A DNA stretch of 64,000 nt, taken from Actinobacteria bacterium UBA2286. GTDB lineage: Bacteria > Actinomycetota > Coriobacteriia > Anaerosomatales > Anaerosomataceae. The number at the start of each line of letters is the position of its first letter. Positions within the stretch are counted from its first letter, which is position 1. The notes under the pieces were generated by a model. That model did not search any database and had not been told where the DNA came from. It worked only from the letters and a program-made list of their open reading frames with translations. Shown piece after piece: positions 32,851 through 42,007 of this stretch. Location: the NCBI GenBank assembly GCA_002345925.1, contig DDWM01000049.1, positions 1-64,000 of the forward strand. Reading direction: 5' to 3'. The translations under genes and the position numbers were made by a program.

Positions 32851-32952
32851 TATACTGGCGGTCGGGCACCCCGAAACGCGAATCGCGGCGGGTGCAGCTC
32901 CCTGAGCCGGTAGTTCCGGCTTAACGCATGTCCGAAAGCGGTCGACAGGGAG
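32851..32952 (+). promoter_or_regulatory. -10 box and structured leader of the membrane lipoprotein operon
   Basis: TATACT (32851-32856) is a strong -10 without a clear -35. The ~100-nt leader downstream can fold into nested stems: GCACCC/GGGTGC (32866-32871 with 32890-32895) enclosing CGCG/CGCG; CTCCCTG (32898-32904) with CAGGGAG (32946-32952), which covers the Shine-Dalgarno; and inside it AGCCGG/CCGGCT (32905-32921) plus a small CCG-AAAG-CGG. The arrangement resembles an SD-sequestering riboswitch-like leader. No known riboswitch consensus was recognised. Confidence 0.45.
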
Positions 32953-32958
32953 GTGAGC

Positions 32959-34683
32959 GTGAAGCAAAGAACCGTCATCGCGGTTGTCCTACTCGCGATC
33001 ATGCTCGCAGCCCTAAGTGGCTGTGCCAGCGTCCCAAGCGCCCCCTCGACGACCGCAGTCCCGGTCGTCTTCGTTGTTACACCCCCACTCACGTGGAGCG
33101 ACGTTTCGTCTGAGACGCCCGTCCTCACGCGCATGGCTGAGGATGCGGCTATCGGTGCGGTCGTGTCGAAGGATCCCGCGTCGTCTGTGGCCACATTGTC
33201 CGAGCACGGAGCGGGCACCGCTCAGCCGATCACGACGATCACAGTGTCGGGAAGTCCCGCCACTATCGATCGCGCAATCGCCGAGCAGGTTTCGAGCGCG
33301 CCTGCTGGATCCGCGATCGTTGTCGTCTCGGCGGCCGGCGCCGCGACTCCGGGGCATGGTGCCTCGGCGGGTATCGTGCTCATTTCGGGTGGCGGCTACG
33401 AATCCGGACTACTGACGAGCGTTTCGACCCGTCGCGGGGGCCTTGTGACCGATTCTGACGTCGCCGCGACTGTCGGGGCTATCGCAGGTGCCACTGACGC
33501 GCCGAAGGCCGGAATCGCGGCCTCGGAAGTTGATGACGACCGGACGTCGGCCGAGCGCGTCGAGTGGCTGGCGCGGGTCTCTGTATTCCTCACGGCGGTC
33601 GAGAAGATCCGCGTCCCCATCTTCAACGTCTACACGGCCGCCATGGTCGTGCTTCTGCTCGGCGGCTGGTTCGTGGCCGAGCGATACCGCGCCGCACCCA
33701 AGTACGCGTACTGGTCGCTCGTGCTCCGGCGCTTCATCGTGCTCGGGCTTGTGCTTCCGGTTGGTGGCACGCTTCTGCACGTGGCTGATCGGCTGCCCGA
33801 TACACCACAGCGCGTCGTGTCGCTGCTTCTTGCAGCCTCAGGCCTCCTCTGGATATTCGCCGAGTTCGCCTGGCACAAATGGGGGACGGCCGGCGCGATC
33901 GCGTTCTCCGGTCTCGCTGCGGCGCTCATACTCGGCATCGATCAGCTGGCCGGGGCGACGCTCTCTCTCTCGAGCATCTTCTCGTATTCGCCGCTTATCG
34001 GATTCCGCTTCTTCGGCATCGGCAATGAAGGCGCTGCGATCCTGTTCGGTGGCGCACTCGTGGGATTGTCGCTCGAACTCGATGCCGCCAAGAGCTCCGT
34101 ACGCGCTCGCCGCATCTCGATCGCCGGTGTCGGCGCAGCTGCAGTCATCGTGTGCGCCGCACCGTTCTTCGGCGCGAACGTCATCGTCGCCGTATGGGGC
34201 ACGGCGACCTTCGCCGCGTTCTGGCTTGCTGCCGAGAGACGCCGCATCCGCGCAACAGACGTACTCATTGCGCTCGCGCTCGTTGGAGCAGCGCTCGTCG
34301 CGATGGTCGCGCTCGACCGCTTCACGGGTGGAACGCACATCGGGCGCGCTGTTGGCGAGGTCGCCGGTGGCGGGCTTGGTGCACTGCTTGCCGAGCGGTT
34401 CGCTACGAGCCTCAGGATCTTCACCGATTCGCCGCTACCCGCCATCGTGCTCGTCATCGCTACGATTCTCGCGTACATGCGCCTGCGTCCTCGCGGGAGG
34501 ATGGCCGTCGTGCTCGGCAGGTATCCGGTGTTCGCCGCGGCAATGACTGCCGGGCTCCTTGGTGGCTTCATCGGAGCGCTGACCGAGGACTCGGGTGTGG
34601 TCGTGCTGGCACTCGTTATCACGTACCTCGTTGGCGGACTGGTGGCGCTCATGCTTGAGCCGGACGGGAAGGCGGCCGAATGA
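32959..34683 (+). CDS. Polytopic membrane lipoprotein of unknown function (degenerate alkaline-phosphatase-like ectodomain)
   Basis: 574 residues. A lipoprotein signal peptide with lipobox LSGC leads into an extracytoplasmic domain (about 30-205). Its strand VVFVVTPPLTWSDV and the TPVLTRMAEDAAIGAV that follows resemble the start of alkaline-phosphatase-superfamily domains, but the metal-binding Asp and nucleophile are not evident, so it is probably non-catalytic. Then come 10-11 hydrophobic helices (about 220-570) with a conserved-looking RFFGIGNEGAAILFGG near residue 352. GTG 32959 was chosen because AGGGAGG ends 6 bases upstream. It overlaps the MraY/WecA-like gene by 4 bp, so the two likely work together in an envelope glycopolymer or lipid-linked sugar step. 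The role is unknown. Confidence 0.75.
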   Translation: MKQRTVIAVVLLAIMLAALSGCASVPSAPSTTAVPVVFVVTPPLTWSDVSSETPVLTRMAEDAAIGAVVSKDPASSVATLSEHGAGTAQPITTITVSGSPATIDRAIAEQVSSAPAGSAIVVVSAAGAATPGHGASAGIVLISGGGYESGLLTSVSTRRGGLVTDSDVAATVGAIAGATDAPKAGIAASEVDDDRTSAERVEWLARVSVFLTAVEKIRVPIFNVYTAAMVVLLLGGWFVAERYRAAPKYAYWSLVLRRFIVLGLVLPVGGTLLHVADRLPDTPQRVVSLLLAASGLLWIFAEFAWHKWGTAGAIAFSGLAAALILGIDQLAGATLSLSSIFSYSPLIGFRFFGIGNEGAAILFGGALVGLSLELDAAKSSVRARRISIAGVGAAAVIVCAAPFFGANVIVAVWGTATFAAFWLAAERRRIRATDVLIALALVGAALVAMVALDRFTGGTHIGRAVGEVAGGGLGALLAERFATSLRIFTDSPLPAIVLVIATILAYMRLRPRGRMAVVLGRYPVFAAAMTAGLLGGFIGALTEDSGVVVLALVITYLVGGLVALMLEPDGKAAE

Positions 34684-35720
34684 CCGACTTCTTGCAGGCA
34701 TTGCTGGTACCCGCGCTTTCACTCGTCGGATGCGTCGTTGTTCCGACGCTCTTCATGAAGATGCTGGTGCCCTCTCTTGAGCGGGGACGCAGCGTCCTGA
34801 ACTTCCGAGGTCGCGAGGTCTTTCCAGGACTCGGCATCGTTTGGATCATCTGGGCTGGCTGCGCGATCATCACAGGCATAGGGTCAGCGGCGCTTGGGAC
34901 TCAATCGGTGATGATGATGCTCACCTTGCTTGGTCCGCTCGCGCTCGTTGCGGCGGCACTTGGGCTGATTGACGACGCATATGGCTCCTCTGCCGACCGA
35001 GGCTTCCGTGGCCACTTCCGCGCGCTGGCCCATGGCCGAGTGACCACAGGGATGCTGAAGCTTATCGGCATCGGTGCAGCATCACTCGTGGTTGCAGCGA
35101 TTCTCGGCCAGATAGCGCTTTGGGGTGCCGGTGATTCGGGCTTGATCAGAATCGCAGGCACACTGTTTGCCGCAGCTGCGATATCGCTCACAGCGAATCT
35201 CGTGAACCTGACCGATCTTAGGCCCGGTCGCGCACTCAAGGTGTACTGGTTTCTCGTGACGCTCGGCGGCGCGCTTGTGCTGCTGGCCGTGTTCGGGGGC
35301 TTTCGGCTGGGCTCTAGTGAGGCCTCGCTTGCGGTCATCTTGGTCGGTTCGCTCTACCTGGCGCTCATCGGCCCGGTTCTTGCGGTATGGCGGTTCGACC
35401 TTGGAGAGCGCGGGATGCTCGGCGATTCCGGTGCCAACGCGATGGGAGCCGTTGCAGGTGCGCTCATTGTCATCGCCTTGCCGATTTGGGCGCTCGTCGT
35501 CTACACGGCGCTGTTGTTTGCGCTGAATCTGGCTGCCGAGAAGGTTTCGTTCTCGGCAGTGATCGAGCGCACCCCCGCGTTGCGTTGGTTCGACATGCTT
35601 GGCCGGCTGCCTGAGGGTGCATCCGGAACACAGAATGCGGAATCGTCCGCAGGTTCGCCGTCTGATGTCGGTGACTCGCGGTATCATCTTGAAGACGACC
35701 ACGACACAAGGAAAGTGTGA
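34680..35720 (+). CDS. MraY/WecA-like polyprenyl-phosphate sugar-1-phosphate transferase family protein
   Basis: 346 residues, about nine hydrophobic helices. Family motifs are partly kept: LGLIDDAYG (DD at 98-99), [12 protein letters not shown] (173-187, in place of NxxDGxDGLA) and [12 protein letters not shown] (about 247-257). The altered NLTDLRPG motif marks it as a divergent branch rather than MraY itself (a true mraY lies at 54.4 kb) or a classical WecA. The C-terminal 40 residues are hydrophilic and Asp/Ser-rich. ATG 34680 overlaps the lipoprotein stop. Likely substrate: undecaprenyl phosphate plus a UDP-sugar; this is inference and a loss of activity is possible. Confidence 0.8.
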   Translation: MTDFLQALLVPALSLVGCVVVPTLFMKMLVPSLERGRSVLNFRGREVFPGLGIVWIIWAGCAIITGIGSAALGTQSVMMMLTLLGPLALVAAALGLIDDAYGSSADRGFRGHFRALAHGRVTTGMLKLIGIGAASLVVAAILGQIALWGAGDSGLIRIAGTLFAAAAISLTANLVNLTDLRPGRALKVYWFLVTLGGALVLLAVFGGFRLGSSEASLAVILVGSLYLALIGPVLAVWRFDLGERGMLGDSGANAMGAVAGALIVIALPIWALVVYTALLFALNLAAEKVSFSAVIERTPALRWFDMLGRLPEGASGTQNAESSAGSPSDVGDSRYHLEDDHDTRKV

Positions 35721-35728
35721 GGGACAGC

Positions 35729-37342
35729 ATGGCAACAAAGCACATATTCGTAACCGGTGGCGTGGTCTCATCGCTCGGCAAGGGAATCACGGCGGCTTCA
35801 CTGGGCCGACTCCTGAAGTCGCGCGGACTCAAAGTAACCATCCAAAAGCTCGATCCCTATCTCAATGTGGACCCGGGTACGATGAGTCCGTTCCAGCACG
35901 GCGAGGTCTTTGTGACCGACGATGGGGGAGAGACTGACCTCGACTTGGGTCATTATGAGCGGTTCATCGATGAGTCGCTCTCGCGTGACTGCAACGTCAC
36001 GGCTGGTTCGGTCTATCAGACGCTGATCGCCAAAGAGCGTCGTGGTGACTTCCTTGGCGGCACCGTGCAGGTCATCCCTCATGTCACAAATGAGATCAAG
36101 GATCGAATCAACCGCCTTGCCGAGCAGACGAAGCCCGACGTCATCATCACAGAAGTTGGCGGTACTGTCGGCGACATCGAGTCGCTGCCGTTCATCGAAG
36201 CGATTCGTCAGCTTCGCAAGGACAAGGGCCGCGACAACGTTATTTACATCCACGTGACGCTAGTGCCGTACATCGCCGCATCATCCGAGCTGAAGACGAA
36301 ACCTACGCAGCACTCCGTCAAGGAACTGCGCTCGATCGGTATCCAGCCCGATTTCATCGTGTGTCGCTCGGACAGGCCGATCGACGCGGGTATCAGGCGC
36401 AAGATCGGGCTGTTCTGCGATGTGGAGCCGTCCGCGGTCATCTCGGCGATGGACGCTGCCTCTATCTATGAGGTTCCGCTCACCCTGCGTGGGCAAGGTC
36501 TAGATGCGATGGTTATCGAGCGGCTTGGCCTTGAGTGCGGTGAGCCCGACATCACCGAATGGCAGGCGTTCGTGGACCATCGCCGCTCGATCGTGGACGA
36601 GGTCGACATCGCGCTCGTCGGGAAGTACGTACAGCTGCCGGACGCCTATCTCTCGGTCACCGAGGCTCTCAGCCATGCCGGGATCTTCCACGACAACAAA
36701 GTGAACGTGCATTGGGTGGATGCCGAGAGTCTCACACCTGAAGAGGTGGATGAGGTTCTTGCAGACTTCGATGGCATTCTCGTACCGGGTGGATTCGGCA
36801 TCCGGGGCATCGAGGGCAAGATTCGCGCCGCCCGATATGCTAGAGAGAAGCTGGTGCCGTACTTCGGCATTTGCCTTGGAATGCAGGTGGCAGTCGCCGA
36901 GTTCGCCCGCCACGTCGCGGGACTTGAGGGCGCCAACTCTGGCGAATTCGATCCGGTCACACCGCACCCGGTCATCGACCTGATGCGCGAGCAGGTCGAC
37001 GTCAGTGACATGGGCGGCACAATGCGTCTCGGCGCGTACCCTTGCACGGTCGTTCCCGGCACCAAGGGCTACGAGGCGTACGGTGAAGAAGTGATCTACG
37101 AGCGTCATCGTCACCGCTATGAAGTCAATAACGCGTACCGTCAGCAGCTCGTTGATGCCGGCATGATCGTGAGCGGCGTGTCGCCCGATGGCAAGCTCGT
37201 CGAAATGATCGAGCTGCCGGACCACCCATGGTTCCTCGGCAATCAGGGCCATCCAGAATTCAAGAGCCGCCCGACGCGGCCCGCCCCGCTGTTCAGGGAT
37301 TTCGTCGGCGCCGCAGTCGCGCACCGCAAGGCGCGCGGGTAG
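35729..37342 (+). CDS. pyrG: CTP synthase
   Basis: ATP- and glutamine-dependent amination of UTP to CTP. 537 residues. Synthetase domain: [20 protein letters not shown] at the N terminus, [28 protein letters not shown]. Class-I glutaminase domain with GGFGIRG, the nucleophile in FGICLGMQ and the C-terminal [11 protein letters not shown] 35729, with GAGGGA upstream; the in-frame GTG 35717 overlaps the preceding gene and is less likely. Normal length. Confidence 0.97.
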   Translation: MATKHIFVTGGVVSSLGKGITAASLGRLLKSRGLKVTIQKLDPYLNVDPGTMSPFQHGEVFVTDDGGETDLDLGHYERFIDESLSRDCNVTAGSVYQTLIAKERRGDFLGGTVQVIPHVTNEIKDRINRLAEQTKPDVIITEVGGTVGDIESLPFIEAIRQLRKDKGRDNVIYIHVTLVPYIAASSELKTKPTQHSVKELRSIGIQPDFIVCRSDRPIDAGIRRKIGLFCDVEPSAVISAMDAASIYEVPLTLRGQGLDAMVIERLGLECGEPDITEWQAFVDHRRSIVDEVDIALVGKYVQLPDAYLSVTEALSHAGIFHDNKVNVHWVDAESLTPEEVDEVLADFDGILVPGGFGIRGIEGKIRAARYAREKLVPYFGICLGMQVAVAEFARHVAGLEGANSGEFDPVTPHPVIDLMREQVDVSDMGGTMRLGAYPCTVVPGTKGYEAYGEEVIYERHRHRYEVNNAYRQQLVDAGMIVSGVSPDGKLVEMIELPDHPWFLGNQGHPEFKSRPTRPAPLFRDFVGAAVAHRKARG

Positions 37343-37366
37343 CCCCGCGATCAGCCGGAGCAACAC

Positions 37367-38437
37367 ATGAGACTGGTCTGGGCCGAGGTGAAGAGTGTTG
37401 AGAGCGATCGCGCCGGCGTGCAGCGGCTCGATGTTGTGCTTGACGACGGGGCGGCAGGCGACGCATTGCTATACACGGCTCTCTGCGAGTCATGCTCGTG
37501 CGGAGATCGGGTGCTGCTGAACGCCACCGCTGTCGACCTGTCGCTTGGCACCGGTGGGCTGCATTTTGTTGTTGCAAAGGCAGGGTGCGGAGTCTCTCTT
37601 GATGATGCGTCCGCCGGACATGTCATGAAGGCGCGGTACACGCCCCTGCAGCGCGACGTACTCACCGTCGAAGAGGCTGAGAGCCCTCACGCTTCGGTCA
37701 TGGCAACAGCCGTCTCTCTGGAGGGGATGCCCGTTGTGTGCTGTGGGCTTCACAGCCACGTGCTGCCTGTTGCTGCTGCTATCAAGCAGTCGGACCGCGC
37801 GCTGCGTATCGTCTATGTGATGACCGATGGCGCGTCTTTGCCGTTGGCGTTTTCAGATCTCATTCCAGACATGCTTGCGGCGGGACTTCTCGACGAGACG
37901 ATTTCCGCCGGTCAGGCATTCGGAGGTGGACTTGAAGCGGTCACGCTTCACTCGGCGCTTCTTGCGGCGCGTCACGTGTGTGGTGCGGATGTCGTGATCG
38001 TAGCGCTCGGCCCGGGAATAACAGGAACCTCTACGCCGTTTGGCCATGGAGGCATAGCCCAGGGCGAGGCAATCAATGCGGTTTCCGCGCTCGGCGGCCG
38101 TGCCGTGGCTGTCTTGAGGTTATCGTTCGCTGACGCCAGAGCGCGGCATCGCGGCGTGAGTCATCATTCGCTTGCGGCGCTGGCGACGGTTGCGCTCGGC
38201 AGCGCGACCATCGCGGTACCAACGCTGTCTGAGTCTCAGTCTGCTGAGATAGACAACTCGCTACAGGAGTCGGGCGTCTGGGACAGGCATACCCGAGTGG
38301 ATGTGCCGGCGGCGATTCTGCCCGACACCGGCGAGCTTCGGATGCGCTCCATGGGGCGGTCGCCTGACGATGATCCTGCATTCTTCCTGGCAGCTGCCGC
38401 TGCGGGGACTGTTGCAGCAGGAATATGCGGTCGCTGA
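37367..38437 (+). CDS. DUF3866 family protein
   Basis: 356 residues, cytoplasmic, no membrane segments. N-terminal beta-rich part (RLVWAEVKSVESDR, TALCESCSCGDRVLLN) followed by an alpha/beta part with VVCCGLHSHVLPVAAAI and VIVALGPGITGTSTPFGHGG, the conserved blocks of DUF3866. Function is unknown in the family; the GPG(I)TGT segment suggests nucleotide or phosphate binding (inference). Starts 24 bp after pyrG, ATG 37367 with CGGAG upstream, so co-transcribed with pyrG. Confidence 0.85.
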   Translation: MRLVWAEVKSVESDRAGVQRLDVVLDDGAAGDALLYTALCESCSCGDRVLLNATAVDLSLGTGGLHFVVAKAGCGVSLDDASAGHVMKARYTPLQRDVLTVEEAESPHASVMATAVSLEGMPVVCCGLHSHVLPVAAAIKQSDRALRIVYVMTDGASLPLAFSDLIPDMLAAGLLDETISAGQAFGGGLEAVTLHSALLAARHVCGADVVIVALGPGITGTSTPFGHGGIAQGEAINAVSALGGRAVAVLRLSFADARARHRGVSHHSLAALATVALGSATIAVPTLSESQSAEIDNSLQESGVWDRHTRVDVPAAILPDTGELRMRSMGRSPDDDPAFFLAAAAAGTVAAGICGR

Positions 38438-38503
38438 ACGTTGTTATGCGGTGCTTGTCCGGTGCCGTATTCAGGCGTATTCGCGCCGTCTGGCGATAGG
38501 CAC

Positions 38504-38531
38504 TTGCGCCATGCCTGACCTGCGATACACT
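38504..38531 (+). promoter_or_regulatory. Candidate promoter of ald
   Basis: TTGCGC (38504-38509), 16-base spacer, TACACT (38526-38531), in the 197-bp gap before ald. Leader of about 95 nt. Confidence 0.45.
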
Positions 38532-38634
38532 GGTCGCAGCCTCCGGCGGTTGGACCATGCAACTTCCACAAAAGCTCCATGCTTAGGCTATGCATGCAGA
38601 TCGGGTTTATACCCACGGCAGGAAGGATACGACG

Positions 38635-39747
38635 GTGATCATCGGCGTACCCAAGGAGATCAAGAACAATGAGTTCCGCGTTGGCATGACCCCCGGTGGT
38701 GCTCGCGAGTTCGTCGAGTACGGTCACACCGTCGTTGTCGAGAAGGCTGCCGGCGACGGTTCCTCGTTCACGGATAGCGAGTATGCGGCGGCTGGCGCCA
38801 AGCTCGTCGACACCGCAGAAGAGGTATTCGCTACTGCAGAGATGATCGTCAAGGTAAAAGAGCCGCAGCCGGTCGAGATCGCTCGTCTGCGTCCCGGCCA
38901 GATCCTGTACACGTATCTTCATCTTGCTCCCGATCTTGCGCAGACCCAGGGTCTCATCAAATCCGGTGCTGTCTGTTTCGCGTACGAGACGGTCGAGCTT
39001 CCCAACCGGTCGTTGCCACTCTTGGCACCGATGTCTGAGGTTGCCGGTCGCATGGCTTCCCAGGTTGGTGCTGCGTATCTGCAGAAGCCAAACGGTGGTC
39101 GTGGCGTGCTCATGGGCGGCGTCCCCGGAACGTATCCGGCGAAGGTCGTCGTTCTCGGCGGCGGTGTCGTAGGTACCAATGCAGCGTATGTTGCAATGGG
39201 CATGGGCGCTGACGTAACGATCATGGACGTCAACCTTGATCGGCTGCGCTACCTGGATGACATCTGGGGCAACCGTATCCGCACCATCTACTCGAGCAAG
39301 CACAACGTAGAGGAAGCCGTATACGCTGCCGACCTCGTGATCGGTGCTGTGCTGCTTCCTGGTGCCAAGACGCCGTACCTCATCACAAAGGATATGCTGC
39401 CGAGCATGAAGGATGGTTCGGTCGTTGTGGACGTATCCGTCGACCAGGGTGGCTGCATCGAGACCACACATGCGACCACGCACGCCGACCCGATCTACTT
39501 CGTGGGTGGCGTATTGCACTACGGCGTGGCGAACATGCCCGGCGCTGTGCCCAACACCTCCACGCTTGCACTCACGAACGCGACGCTGCGCTACGGGCTC
39601 GCAATCGCGAACAAGGGCTGGAAGCAGGCCGTCATCGACGACGCTGCGCTCGCCAAGGGCGTCAACGTGCTCGACGGCAAGATCACGTACAAGCCCGTTG
39701 CCGACGCACACGGCATGAACTACACAGCGTTGGAGAAGCTTCTCTAG
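38635..39747 (+). CDS. ald: Alanine dehydrogenase
   Basis: Interconverts L-alanine and pyruvate plus ammonia with NAD(H). 370 residues, exactly the usual length. N-terminal [20 protein letters not shown] with the pyruvate-binding Arg15, the catalytic His in [10 protein letters not shown], the Rossmann [26 protein letters not shown] fold and a conserved EVAGRMASQ block. GTG 38635 follows GGAAGGA; an ATG at 38590 is in frame but without SD. It stands alone between a promoter and a strong terminator, so it is likely monocistronic. Supplies or drains L-alanine for peptidoglycan and nitrogen metabolism. Confidence 0.96.
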   Translation: MIIGVPKEIKNNEFRVGMTPGGAREFVEYGHTVVVEKAAGDGSSFTDSEYAAAGAKLVDTAEEVFATAEMIVKVKEPQPVEIARLRPGQILYTYLHLAPDLAQTQGLIKSGAVCFAYETVELPNRSLPLLAPMSEVAGRMASQVGAAYLQKPNGGRGVLMGGVPGTYPAKVVVLGGGVVGTNAAYVAMGMGADVTIMDVNLDRLRYLDDIWGNRIRTIYSSKHNVEEAVYAADLVIGAVLLPGAKTPYLITKDMLPSMKDGSVVVDVSVDQGGCIETTHATTHADPIYFVGGVLHYGVANMPGAVPNTSTLALTNATLRYGLAIANKGWKQAVIDDAALAKGVNVLDGKITYKPVADAHGMNYTALEKLL

Positions 39748-39772
39748 ATCACCAGCGGCACATTGGTTGTAT

Positions 39773-39801
39773 GCGAGGGCGACCAGACAGGTCGCCCTCG
39801 C
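39773..39801 (+). terminator. Perfect 12-bp terminator hairpin after ald
   Basis: GCGAGGGCGACC (39773-39784) pairs perfectly with GGTCGCCCTCGC (39790-39801); loop AGACA. Only a short TCTATAAT follows rather than a T run. The strongest hairpin in the window by length and perfection. Confidence 0.75.
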
Positions 39802-39803
39802 TC

Positions 39804-39809
39804 TATAAT
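39804..39809 (+). promoter_or_regulatory. Consensus -10 box placed for a leaderless xerD transcript
   Basis: TATAAT at 39804-39809 ends 6 bases before the ATG of xerD, so transcription would begin on or next to the A of the start codon. No Shine-Dalgarno fits. This is the TANNNT-N6/7-ATG pattern of leaderless mRNAs in Actinobacteria. The -35 region falls in the terminator arm and has no match. Confidence 0.5.
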
Positions 39810-39815
39810 CGGGGC

Positions 39816-40721
39816 ATGGAAGCCAGCATCAATGAGTTCCTCACATACCTCGCCGTGGAGAGAGGCGCATCGCCGAATACTATCTCGGCGTATCGTCTCG
39901 ATCTGCGGGAGTATGCGCAAACGCTTTATTCGCGGGACGTCCGTTCGCCTGGCAGTGTCGTCAGAGAAGATGTCACTGCGCACATCGCTGCGCTCAGGAC
40001 GAGAGGTCTTGCACCAAGTTCAGTGGAGCGCAAGGTTGCTGCGATCAAGTCCTTCCATCGCTTCTGCGTGCGCGAGGGTATCGCTGAGGAGCAGCCCACG
40101 GCCAGGATTCCGCTTCCTAAGGTTCCTGATAGGCTGCCCGACGTTATATCCATAGATGATGCTGAGCGGCTGCTCGGTCAGCCGTTTCCTGAGAGTCCGG
40201 TGGGAAGTCGGGACCGAACGCTGCTTGAGACCTTGTATGGATGTGGGTTGCGCGTAAGCGAAGCCACGGGTCTTGATGTGGAGAATCTTGACCTTGACGG
40301 CGGCTTCGTGAGGGTTTACGGCAAAGGAAGCAAGGAGCGCCTCGTACCGGTGAGCGGCGCTGCCGAGCGATGCATGCGCGAGTACCTAGCGCATGGTAGG
40401 CCGTTCCTCCGGACCAAGAAGGCAAGCGTGAGACAGGACCCATCTGCGGTCTTCCTGAACCAGCGTGGCCAGCGTATGACGCGTCAGGCCGTTTTCGGCA
40501 TCGTGCGAACGTACGGTGGCCGAGCCGGGCTGGAGCTGCACCCGCATTCATTGCGACATTCGTTTGCGACCCACATGCTGGAAGGGGGAGCGGACCTCCG
40601 GGCGCTGCAAGAGATGCTCGGCCATGCAGATATCTCGACGACACAGGTGTATACGCATGTGGATAGGGCACATATTCGGGAGGAGTACCTTTCGACCCAT
40701 CCTCGCGCGCGTTTGAGGTAG
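39816..40721 (+). CDS. xerD: Tyrosine recombinase XerD
   Basis: 301 residues. N-terminal SAM-like core-binding domain (about 1-85, FLTYLAVERGASPNTISAYRLDL) and catalytic domain with Arg in YGCGLRVSEATGL, Lys in GKGSKERLVPV, His/Arg in HPHSLRHSFATHML, the second His in LGHADISTTQ and the nucleophile Tyr in VYTHV. All catalytic residues are present. XerD with XerC resolves chromosome dimers at dif during division; XerC is not in the window. Genome context is chromosomal, with no phage or integron genes, so a housekeeping role is likely. The XerD rather than XerC name is by overall pattern. Confidence 0.93.
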   Translation: MEASINEFLTYLAVERGASPNTISAYRLDLREYAQTLYSRDVRSPGSVVREDVTAHIAALRTRGLAPSSVERKVAAIKSFHRFCVREGIAEEQPTARIPLPKVPDRLPDVISIDDAERLLGQPFPESPVGSRDRTLLETLYGCGLRVSEATGLDVENLDLDGGFVRVYGKGSKERLVPVSGAAERCMREYLAHGRPFLRTKKASVRQDPSAVFLNQRGQRMTRQAVFGIVRTYGGRAGLELHPHSLRHSFATHMLEGGADLRALQEMLGHADISTTQVYTHVDRAHIREEYLSTHPRARLR

Positions 40722-40818
40722 CGATCGAGGCGCTGGAAAATCTCGTGCTACAAGTGCTGAGTGGGAGTAGAATGTATTAGGTGTGTGGGTTCCGGAATAA
40801 TGAGGAGGCGGATCGAGC

Positions 40819-41889
40819 GTGGACAGTAAGAGAATCAAGATTATCTCGATAGTGCTCGCATTGATGTTGCTCGTGGCGTTCGTACCTGGTTGCTCTGCGA
40901 AGACGGATGAGACGCCAGCAGACAGCGGTACCGACACTCCTACGACGACTATCAAGGCAGCAATGGTCACCGACGTCGGTGGACTTGGCGACAAGTCCTT
41001 TAACGACGGTGCGTACTCCGGTCTGCAGCGCGCAGAGTCTGAGCTCGGCGTTGAGATCAAGGTTCTTGAGTCCAAAGAGATCACTGACTACGAGTCGAAC
41101 ATCGATCAGCTGGCAAACGCGGGCTACTCGCCCATATTCGCTGTCGGCTTCCTGATGACCGACACCGTCTCCAAGATGTCGACTGATTTCCCCGACACGT
41201 ATTTCGGTGGCGTCGATGAGTTCTTCGATCCGGCTCCCGCAAACGTTGTTGGCTTGAACTTCAAAGAGGAAGAGGGCAGCTACCTCGCAGGTGTCGTAGC
41301 TGGTCTCGCCACCAAGGATTCGTTCGACAGCAAGCTTAACAAGGACAATGTCATCGGCTTCGTCGGCGGTATGGATATCCCGCTGATCCAGAAGTTCGAA
41401 GCTGGCTTCATCGCCGGCGCCAAGTCGGTAAACCCTGACGTCAAGGTCATCTCGCTCTACGCGGGTAACTTTACCGACCAGGCGAAGGGTAAGGAACTTG
41501 GTTACTCGCTCATCGAGCAGAAGGCCGACGTCATCTACGCTGCTGCGGGCCAGGTCGGCCTGGGCACCGTTGAGGCATGCAAGGACAAGGGCGCCCTCTT
41601 CATCGGCGTCGACGTGGACCAGTACGAGACTGTCGCCAACAGCGGCGATGTCATGCTGACCTCCATGATCAAGCGTGTTGACAACGCTGTCTTCGAGACC
41701 ATCAAGGCAGTCGTTGACGGCACCTTCCCGGGTGGAACCATTCAGGTCTTCGGACTTGCCGAGGAGGGCGTAGGTCTTGCTCCGTTCCACGATTTCGAGG
41801 CGAAGGTCCCGCAGGCAATCAAGGACGCGGTTGAGAAGGCTCGCACCGACATCATCGCCGGTACGATCATGGTCCCGACTGCTCCGTAG
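40819..41889 (+). CDS. BMP family nucleoside-binding lipoprotein
   Basis: 356 residues. Lipoprotein signal (LLVAFVPGC, with an unusual Pro at -2), a Thr/Asp-rich linker, then the periplasmic-binding fold of the Bmp/Med (PnrA) family: KAAMVTDVGGLGDKSFNDGAY, IFAVGFLMTDTVSKM, GFVGGMDIPLIQKFEAGF. Family members bind purine nucleosides. GTG 40819 after AGGAGGCG. Followed by a terminator and then the ATPase and two permeases, so it is the binding component of that importer, expressed at higher level. Confidence 0.93.
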   Translation: MDSKRIKIISIVLALMLLVAFVPGCSAKTDETPADSGTDTPTTTIKAAMVTDVGGLGDKSFNDGAYSGLQRAESELGVEIKVLESKEITDYESNIDQLANAGYSPIFAVGFLMTDTVSKMSTDFPDTYFGGVDEFFDPAPANVVGLNFKEEEGSYLAGVVAGLATKDSFDSKLNKDNVIGFVGGMDIPLIQKFEAGFIAGAKSVNPDVKVISLYAGNFTDQAKGKELGYSLIEQKADVIYAAAGQVGLGTVEACKDKGALFIGVDVDQYETVANSGDVMLTSMIKRVDNAVFETIKAVVDGTFPGGTIQVFGLAEEGVGLAPFHDFEAKVPQAIKDAVEKARTDIIAGTIMVPTAP

Positions 41890-41937
41890 GTAGCAATGTG
41901 ATGGACGCGCTCTGTCGCGGTCATCTGGGGTAGACTT

Positions 41938-41974
41938 AGAGGGGCGGCCGGCATCGTCCGGACGCCCCTCTTTG
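41938..41974 (+). terminator. Attenuating terminator between binding protein and ABC genes
   Basis: AGAGGGGCG (41938-41946) pairs with CGCCCCTCT (41963-41971), followed by TTTG. A hairpin here after the binding-protein gene is a common way to give it more transcript than the ATPase/permease genes. Confidence 0.75.
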
Positions 41975-42007
41975 ATGGATTCGTCGGGCACGACCCGGGA
42001 GGGCTGG

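Noticed and set aside
32717..32869. murJ start at GTG 32869
   Set aside because: It would add 38 residues unlike MurJ, lies in the divergent leader region and has no Shine-Dalgarno.
34680..35720. Second true mraY
   Set aside because: The NxxDGxDG and HHH motifs of MraY are replaced or missing, so it was called a divergent MraY/WecA-like protein instead.
38236..39711. 491-codon open frame on the minus strand
   Set aside because: Antisense to ald and the end of the DUF3866 gene, both firmly identified; composition is that of a shadow frame.
39816..40721. Integron or phage integrase
   Set aside because: No attachment site, cassette array or phage genes nearby; length and motifs match housekeeping XerC/D.
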